20,294 nt of DNA from JAADHY01 sp964428935 (lineage in GTDB: Bacteria > Planctomycetota > Planctomycetia > Planctomycetales > Planctomycetaceae), in the NCBI GenBank assembly GCA_964428935.1, contig CAYSAG010000065.1:1-20294 (forward strand), read 5' to 3'. Numbering within the stretch: the first letter of the stretch is position 1; each line of letters starts with the position of its first letter. Made by a program: the position numbers and the translations under genes. Under the pieces are notes generated by a model. That model had not been told where the DNA came from. It was given only the letters and a program-made list of their open reading frames with translations, and searched no databases. Below, piece after piece: positions 15,798 through 20,294 of the stretch.

Positions 15798-15826
15798 TTG
15801 ACAGCAACCGATCGTGCGGGCAAACT
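15798..15826 (+). promoter_or_regulatory. Candidate promoter of the GTPase/GAP1 gene set
   Basis: TTGACA (15798-15803, perfect -35) is followed after 17 nt by CAAACT (15821-15826, 3/6 to the -10). It lies about 90 nt before the first gene of the three-gene run, so it may drive all three. The weak -10 suggests low or activator-dependent expression. Confidence 0.35.
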
Positions 15827-15914
15827 GGAACGGCGGTTGTTGTGGAGACTGCAACGCTTCTTGCTGCACCGACTCACCTCGGAAGCTCGCCAGGCTGTGG
15901 GGAGAACTCGCCGG

Positions 15915-16868
15915 ATGAGACCAATCGGCTGGGCCGCTCGCCTTCTTTTCCTACCGACTACGGGTGTGCTGTTGGTTTTCGCGTTCGTTCTCTCGTCCGT
16001 GGGCTCCGGGTGCAGTTGTTCGTGTTCACGTTCGCAGTTTCCTCCTGCAACCGAACTGGACCGTTCAGCGCACACGGCGGGCGAGCAACGGGCCGCCGAA
16101 CACGCCGGCTCGGAAGAGGAATCGGCTGAGGCGCAGACGAGCAGGACTGGAGCGGGTGGGGAACGGTCGGACGCTGCGGACAGTCCGCCTGTCACCAACT
16201 CGCGGGCGACAGCCCCCGACTCGCAGTCGCTGGACACCCGGGCGGCGGCACAGCACGACGAACAGAGCCAGAGCGAGCAGGACCGGACCAAAAGCCGTGG
16301 GCCGACCGTTTCCTCGCGCGGCTCGGGGGCCAACGGGGCGGAAGGCCCGAGGGACGCTCGGCGGGCAGGCGGTCCGCCAGGCCAAAGGACACGGGCGACC
16401 GACGGGACGTCGGGCGTTTCGGGCGCTGTCGGACTGGGCTCGTCGTCGGCTGGGGGTCCGGAGCCACGCGAAGCTGGAGGGCGGCAGCGGGCTGGGACAG
16501 GCCGCAGGGGCCGCTCGGCGGACAGCTCGAGCAGCGCCGCGCAGCCAAGCCTTGGGCGGTCGGTCAGGCCTCCTTCGGGGCGAAACACGCGGCGCTCACC
16601 CGGCGGTCGGCGGGGTGACCCCGAGCAGGCACGCCGCAGGGCGTCCACCCTTCTCGGCAACGCTCGCTCAGCAGCTCGGCACGGCCAGTACGGAGAAGCC
16701 TTCCTGAAAGCCACCGAGGCTTGGCAAGCCATTCGTCCTTTCAGCAACGAACCTTCCTTCGGCCAATTGGCTCGCGAAGTGCGGTCGGCCGTCGAGCTCT
16801 ACTCGCGACAGGCCAATCGTCAGCACCCCGAAGCCACGAAACCCGACACCACGCTGATTGAGAAGTGA
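15915..16868 (+). CDS. Membrane-anchored low-complexity protein with helical C-terminus
   Basis: No family recognised. The 317-residue product has one hydrophobic helix at about 9-32, immediately followed by a cysteine cluster (GCSCSCS, Cys 33, 35 and 37). The region before Cys33 is only a poor lipobox, so lipidation is uncertain. Residues about 40-235 are nearly all Ser, Gly, Ala, Arg, Glu, Pro, Thr and Gln, hence disordered. The last ~80 residues regain normal composition: helices around LLGNARSAARHGQYGEAFLKA and FGQLAREVRSAVELYSRQ resemble a TPR-like pair. ATG 15915 is chosen because GGGGAG lies about 9 nt upstream; the frame is open back to 15789. All frames across the middle are open because of base composition, so the call rests on start site, anchor and C-terminus. 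It precedes the GTPase by 181 nt and may be a partner. Confidence 0.6.
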   Translation: MRPIGWAARLLFLPTTGVLLVFAFVLSSVGSGCSCSCSRSQFPPATELDRSAHTAGEQRAAEHAGSEEESAEAQTSRTGAGGERSDAADSPPVTNSRATAPDSQSLDTRAAAQHDEQSQSEQDRTKSRGPTVSSRGSGANGAEGPRDARRAGGPPGQRTRATDGTSGVSGAVGLGSSSAGGPEPREAGGRQRAGTGRRGRSADSSSSAAQPSLGRSVRPPSGRNTRRSPGGRRGDPEQARRRASTLLGNARSAARHGQYGEAFLKATEAWQAIRPFSNEPSFGQLAREVRSAVELYSRQANRQHPEATKPDTTLIEK

Positions 16869-17049
16869 AGTCAAGTCGGACCGGCGACGGCGTGTGAGCG
16901 GCACCGCTGCCGACAAGGGGGACAGCAACAACCGAAACCCGCGAACCGTGAGGAGCAGTGACGGGCAACCCACGCCACAAGCAGCGGTTCCGCACCGCCG
17001 CCCAGTACGACAAACCAACTTCGCGACCTCAAAGGAAAGACACGCAGAA

Positions 17050-18378
17050 ATGACGACCGACACCGTTGAACGGCAGTTGCTCAGGCAATTGACCTGTCCT
17101 CATTGCTGGGCCGAATTTCGTCCGCAAGAGGTGCATTGGGTCGCGGAGCACCCCGACTTGTTGGGCGACCCGGTGCTGGGGCCGGAGGAAATGCTGCGGT
17201 TTCTTCCAACTCGGTTCACGGTCGACGGCCGAGCGGTGGACCCGAAGGGCGTGCCGTGTGCTCGGTTGGCCTGTCCCAAGTGCCACTTGGTGTTTCCGGA
17301 GCCGCTGCTGGAAACGAAGCCGGTGTTCATGTCGCTGCTGGGGGCTCCGGCCAGCGGCAAGTCGTTTCTTTTGGCGGCTGCGTCGGCCGAGCTGCGGCGC
17401 GTTCTGCCGTCGGAGTTCTGCCTGTCCTTCACGGACACCGAGCCGGAGCTGAACCGGCACTTGGCGGAGTACGAAGACGCGCTGTTCGGTCGACCCGACT
17501 CGTCGGAACTGGTGCCCCTGGCCGCTCTGATCCGAAAGACCGAAGAGCACGGAGACCTGTACCACACCGTCTCCAGCGCCGGCCACACGATGACCTTTCC
17601 CCGTCCGATCCTGTTCACCATTCGTCCCCAGTCGGGACACCCGAAACAGCACCGGGCGAGCCGGACCGGACGGGTGTTGTGTCTTTACGACAACGCGGGC
17701 GAGTCGTTCTTGCCGGGCAAGGACACGGCTGGCAACCCGGTGACCCGGCACATGGCGAGAGCCCGCGTCCTGTTCTTCTTGTTCGACCCCCTGCAGGAAC
17801 CGCGCTTTTACGAAGCCATCCAGCAGCGACGGCACCCACGGTTCGGAAAAACGCTACCGCCGCTGCGACACTCGCTCCGTCAGCACGTCATTTTGGGCGA
17901 GGCGGCGGCACGCATTCGACGCTTCACCGGCAAGACCGCCCACGCCCAACTGGACCAACCTTTGGTCGTCGTTGTGACCAAATTCGACTTGTGGGCTCAC
18001 CTGCTCGAGTCCGACCCGCCGCCCGAGCCCTGGGTGAAGGTGAAGGTGCAAACCGACGGCGGCCGCACGACCGAAGTGGCCGCTCTAGACACGCGACAGA
18101 TTGAGCGGCAGTCGACGCTGGTCCGCCGACTGCTCAGCCGAGTGGCTCCGGACGTCGTCGGAACGGCCGAGTCGTACTCCAACGACGTCACCTACGTGCC
18201 GGTCAGTGCCGTCGGTTGGAAGGTGCGGCTGGACGAGAACCGGCAGTTCGTCGTTCCCGTCAACGCCGTTCGGCCGTACTGGGTGACGGTTCCGTTCCTG
18301 TACGGACTGGCTCGCGGCACGTCCGACCTGGTGCCCTCGGCCGTGCGGAAGAAAAGCGGCACGGCGGCCAGTGGCTGA
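17050..18378 (+). CDS. P-loop GTPase with N-terminal CxxC pair (GAP1-associated type)
   Basis: A 442-residue cytoplasmic NTPase, probably a GTPase of the group that accompanies GTPase-associated protein 1. Residues C16-x-x-C19 and C75-x-x-C78 form a likely zinc ribbon with a ~55-residue insert. The G-domain follows: P-loop GAPASGKS (98-105), Walker B/G3 DNAGE (214-218) after a hydrophobic strand, strand VLFFLFDPLQ (240-249), and TKFD (310-313) as the NKxD-like base-specificity motif after QPLVVVV. Large charged inserts between P-loop and G3, and an HP-rich segment before TKFD, are not those of translational GTPases. ATG 17050 is taken because AAAGGAAAG lies just upstream and the Met begins protein-like sequence; the frame is open to 16858. 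The GAP1-like gene follows after 90 nt. Role in conflict or signalling is inference; GTP versus ATP preference is untested. Confidence 0.8.
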   Translation: MTTDTVERQLLRQLTCPHCWAEFRPQEVHWVAEHPDLLGDPVLGPEEMLRFLPTRFTVDGRAVDPKGVPCARLACPKCHLVFPEPLLETKPVFMSLLGAPASGKSFLLAAASAELRRVLPSEFCLSFTDTEPELNRHLAEYEDALFGRPDSSELVPLAALIRKTEEHGDLYHTVSSAGHTMTFPRPILFTIRPQSGHPKQHRASRTGRVLCLYDNAGESFLPGKDTAGNPVTRHMARARVLFFLFDPLQEPRFYEAIQQRRHPRFGKTLPPLRHSLRQHVILGEAAARIRRFTGKTAHAQLDQPLVVVVTKFDLWAHLLESDPPPEPWVKVKVQTDGGRTTEVAALDTRQIERQSTLVRRLLSRVAPDVVGTAESYSNDVTYVPVSAVGWKVRLDENRQFVVPVNAVRPYWVTVPFLYGLARGTSDLVPSAVRKKSGTAASG

Positions 18379-18468
18379 CTCGGGTCCGACATCTGCTCGG
18401 CCGAGCCAATCCGTTGGCCGGAACGACCCACGCTGTGACTTCAACCCAAGACGCTCGACGCGGAAACC

Positions 18469-20294
18469 ATGACCCAAGAGCTGATTTACACGTCGGCACC
18501 GCAAGGACTGAAACCCGGAAGTCGCGGTTTTTGCACAGTCGCTTCCACCTCGGGCATGCCGCAACCGTTGGCGGCCGCGTTGGAGTCGTTGAGCGCGTAC
18601 CGTCACTTGTTTCCGCCGGGCACGCCCGAAGCGGCTCGCAACCCGGTCGCCTTCTCTCACGTGAAGCTGAACCTCATGGGCAAGCGGTTTCACGTGCTGT
18701 CGCGGGTCGCCGACTACGGCCTGGACTACTCCGGCCGCACCAACAAGCTGGCTCACCACGTGGTGTTGGAACCGTCGGAGTTGGTGGACGCAGGACCGGC
18801 CTGGCTGCTGGCTCAACCCGGCTTTCTCGAAACCGAATGGCAAGGCGACCCGCGAATCTTGCCGGCCGGACGACGGCCGCCGCAGGGGGCGCTTCACCCA
18901 ACGGTCTGTCGCCATTGGGAACGGCTGACGGGCGACGCAGGCTGGGCGGGCGTGGTGGCGGAGTCTTTTCTGGAGCAGCCGGAACGGCCGGTGTTTCTGT
19001 TGTTCGAGCCGGGCATGGAGCTGCTGCCGCTGTTGGTGGAGGTGACGGCGTTGCTGCCGCCAGAGCGACGCTGGGACGTCACGTTTACGACGTACTTTTG
19101 CCAGCTTCCGCAGGCGGTGGAGTGTCGGTGGCGGTGTTTGGTGGCCGGGTCACGCGAGGCGCACCACTCTCGGCGGTTCGTCCATGCCCTGCGACTGGAC
19201 CTGACTCGGCCGCTGGGCCCGGCCCAAGGTGGACCGCTGGTCGAGGCGGCTCGAACGGGTCGGCTGCCCGAGCCGGCGCGAGCGGAGTCGGACGCGGCAC
19301 TGAAGGAGGAGCCGGAGCCGCAAGAAGCGACCGAAGACTTGTTGAAGGAGCTATTGGAGCCGGAACCGCCGCCCGTGCCGGCCGGCACGACGCTGCGGGC
19401 GCAGGAATCAGGCCGGCGACCGCCTTCGCCTCCGCACCCCACGCTGCCGTCCCGAAGGCGAACCGCGGCGGAAGCGGAGCCGCCACGCCCACCGTGGGCG
19501 CGGGTGGTTCGCTGGGCTCTGACCTTACTGCTTCTCGCGCTGGCGGTGAGCGTGTTTCTGTACGGCAGCGCCCTACTGTGGCGAACGGTTGCCAAGCACC
19601 GACTAGGCGCCTCGCAACAGACAGCCCAGGTGGCCCAGGCCACGCCGTCCGGGGAGAAGTCGCCGAGTCAGACGACGGGGTCGTCGGTAGCTGACGCGGT
19701 GGTGTCTAAGGGAGCTGCGCCAACCGAAGCGAACAGCTCAGCAAGCGAGGCTGCACCGACTGGCGGCGGGGAGGCGCAGAGCGAACAGGGCTTGCCGGTG
19801 GTCGCCGGACCAGCGGCGGCCTCTCCGCCCGACAAGGGGCACGCGGAACGGGACACGGCAGAACCGCCGGCGGCGAGTGAAACTCCGGCCGACGATGAAC
19901 GGCAACCAGCTCGCGGGAACGCGAAGAACGAAAAAACAATTGCGGACCGGACGGTGGCCGGGTCGGACCGGGGCTCGCAGGCCGAGACCGCCGAACCGAC
20001 CGCCGGTCCCGGTGCCGACACGGTCAGTCCCGGCAAGAAAGACTCCGGCAAAGAGGCTACCGTCCCTCGCGCCGCGGGCACGGCTCAAGCGGGCAAACCT
20101 GAGCAGCGGAGCGAGCCTGCTGAGAAGACCGACCCGAAGCGACGGCGCGCCGAGACTGACCAGGCCGGGCCCGAGGAATTCGACCTTTACCAGGAGGTCA
20201 AACTGTCGCAGCAGGAGGGGAAGCCGCTCCCAACCCCGGTTCGAGTTCCAGATGGTTTCGAGCCCTCCTTCAAGAACTTGGTTCTACTGCGGCC
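18469..20294 (+). CDS. GAP1-like protein, N-terminal GAP1-N2 domain and TM anchor, cut by window end
   Basis: Frame open from ATG 18469 to the last base, 608 codons visible and no stop, so the gene is incomplete. Residues 1 to about 250 closely resemble, from memory, the N-terminal domain type 2 of GTPase-associated protein 1: LIYTSAPQGLKPGSRGFCTV (5-24), a Tyr-Arg-His segment YRHLFPPG (44-51), LSRVADYGLDYSGRTNKLAHH (77-97) and the WDVTFTTYF strand (202-210). An acidic, Pro-rich linker follows (about 265-345), then one transmembrane helix (about 348-371) flanked by basic residues. A long Ala/Pro/Glu/Lys/Thr-rich disordered stretch runs to about 575, after which EEFDLYQEVKLSQ looks folded again. 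The GAP1 middle domain was not seen. The ribosome site is weak (GGAAA, close spacing). The partner is presumably the GTPase 90 nt upstream. Confidence 0.8.
   Translation, partial: MTQELIYTSAPQGLKPGSRGFCTVASTSGMPQPLAAALESLSAYRHLFPPGTPEAARNPVAFSHVKLNLMGKRFHVLSRVADYGLDYSGRTNKLAHHVVLEPSELVDAGPAWLLAQPGFLETEWQGDPRILPAGRRPPQGALHPTVCRHWERLTGDAGWAGVVAESFLEQPERPVFLLFEPGMELLPLLVEVTALLPPERRWDVTFTTYFCQLPQAVECRWRCLVAGSREAHHSRRFVHALRLDLTRPLGPAQGGPLVEAARTGRLPEPARAESDAALKEEPEPQEATEDLLKELLEPEPPPVPAGTTLRAQESGRRPPSPPHPTLPSRRRTAAEAEPPRPPWARVVRWALTLLLLALAVSVFLYGSALLWRTVAKHRLGASQQTAQVAQATPSGEKSPSQTTGSSVADAVVSKGAAPTEANSSASEAAPTGGGEAQSEQGLPVVAGPAAASPPDKGHAERDTAEPPAASETPADDERQPARGNAKNEKTIADRTVAGSDRGSQAETAEPTAGPGADTVSPGKKDSGKEATVPRAAGTAQAGKPEQRSEPAEKTDPKRRRAETDQAGPEEFDLYQEVKLSQQEGKPLPTPVRVPDGFEPSFKNLVLLR

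Larger units (their letters stand above)
15325..15914. other. Divergent intergenic region with two promoters and a hairpin
   Basis: 590 bases between the divergent DUF1080 and low-complexity membrane protein genes. It holds a minus-strand promoter (15493-15521), a plus-strand promoter (15798-15826) and a symmetric hairpin (15612-15638). Open frames on both strands here lack protein-like composition and I do not call a gene. Confidence 0.5.

Noticed and set aside
15518..16747. A 409-codon open frame on the minus strand opposite the low-complexity membrane protein
   Set aside because: Composition is Arg/Pro/Ser/Ala-rich with no domain, no ribosome site was evident, and the plus-strand frame has an anchor helix, a ribosome site and a helical C-terminus. 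Some doubt remains because all frames are open here.
18216..19694. A 492-codon open frame on the plus strand overlapping the GTPase end and the GAP1-like gene
   Set aside because: Its translation is a Gly/Arg/Ala-rich string without motifs, while the overlapping frame from 18469 gives a recognisable GAP1-like protein with a membrane helix. It is a GC-bias shadow.
1..20294. CRISPR array, tRNA or rRNA genes
   Set aside because: No regularly spaced direct repeats and no T-loop-like or rRNA-like sequence were noticed in the intergenic regions on either strand by eye.

Overview
The window looks like chromosomal DNA of a high-GC planctomycete (Planctomycetota). This is inferred from gene content: a Tat-exported Gfo/Idh/MocA oxidoreductase, a secreted DUF1080 protein, an Asp-box sialidase, an SGLT-like Na+/solute symporter, a prenyltransferase-repeat protein of unclear activity, and a GAP1/GTPase pair of a type I associate with planctomycetes. 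No rRNA, tRNA or CRISPR array was seen. No genus is claimed.

Layout. Positions 1-7190 are read on the minus strand: an SGLT-like symporter (232-1995) with its own promoter, a prenyltransferase/squalene-oxidase-repeat protein (2140-3198), the magnesium channel/transporter mgtE (3400-4740), a strong intrinsic terminator (4812-4848), then the ribosomal pair rpsI (4977-5966) and rplM (6079-6573), transcribed rplM then rpsI. S9 carries an unusual acidic N-terminal extension of about 197 residues. A 620-bp divergent region holding repeated GCAATTC words separates rplM from a small membrane-anchored protein (7194-7748).

Positions 7749-10272 look decayed. They hold a gene-free stretch, a sialidase-like gene split by a one-base frameshift (8293-9463), and the C-terminal remnant of an ISAs1-type transposase (about 9585-9945). 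After them come an intact Tat-exported Gfo/Idh/MocA oxidoreductase (10273-11748) and a four-helix membrane protein with a HEAT-like tail (11854-13098). These converge on a SAM-dependent O-methyltransferase (13127-14131, minus) and a secreted DUF1080 protein (14452-15324, minus). Symporter, oxidoreductase, DUF1080 protein and sialidase remnant together suggest a lifestyle using sugars or glycans, though they are not one operon.

The most interesting part is the right end, 15915 to the window edge. Three plus-strand genes follow each other: a membrane-anchored, extremely low-complexity protein with a short helical C-terminus; a 442-residue P-loop GTPase preceded by a CxxC/CxxC putative zinc ribbon; and a long protein, cut by the window end, whose first ~250 residues look like the N-terminal domain of GTPase-associated protein 1 (GAP1-N2), followed by one transmembrane helix and a long disordered region. 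GTPase plus GAP1 is the core of the GTPase-centred systems proposed from comparative genomics to act in biological conflict. Here the GAP1-like protein appears membrane-tethered, an arrangement worth a closer look.
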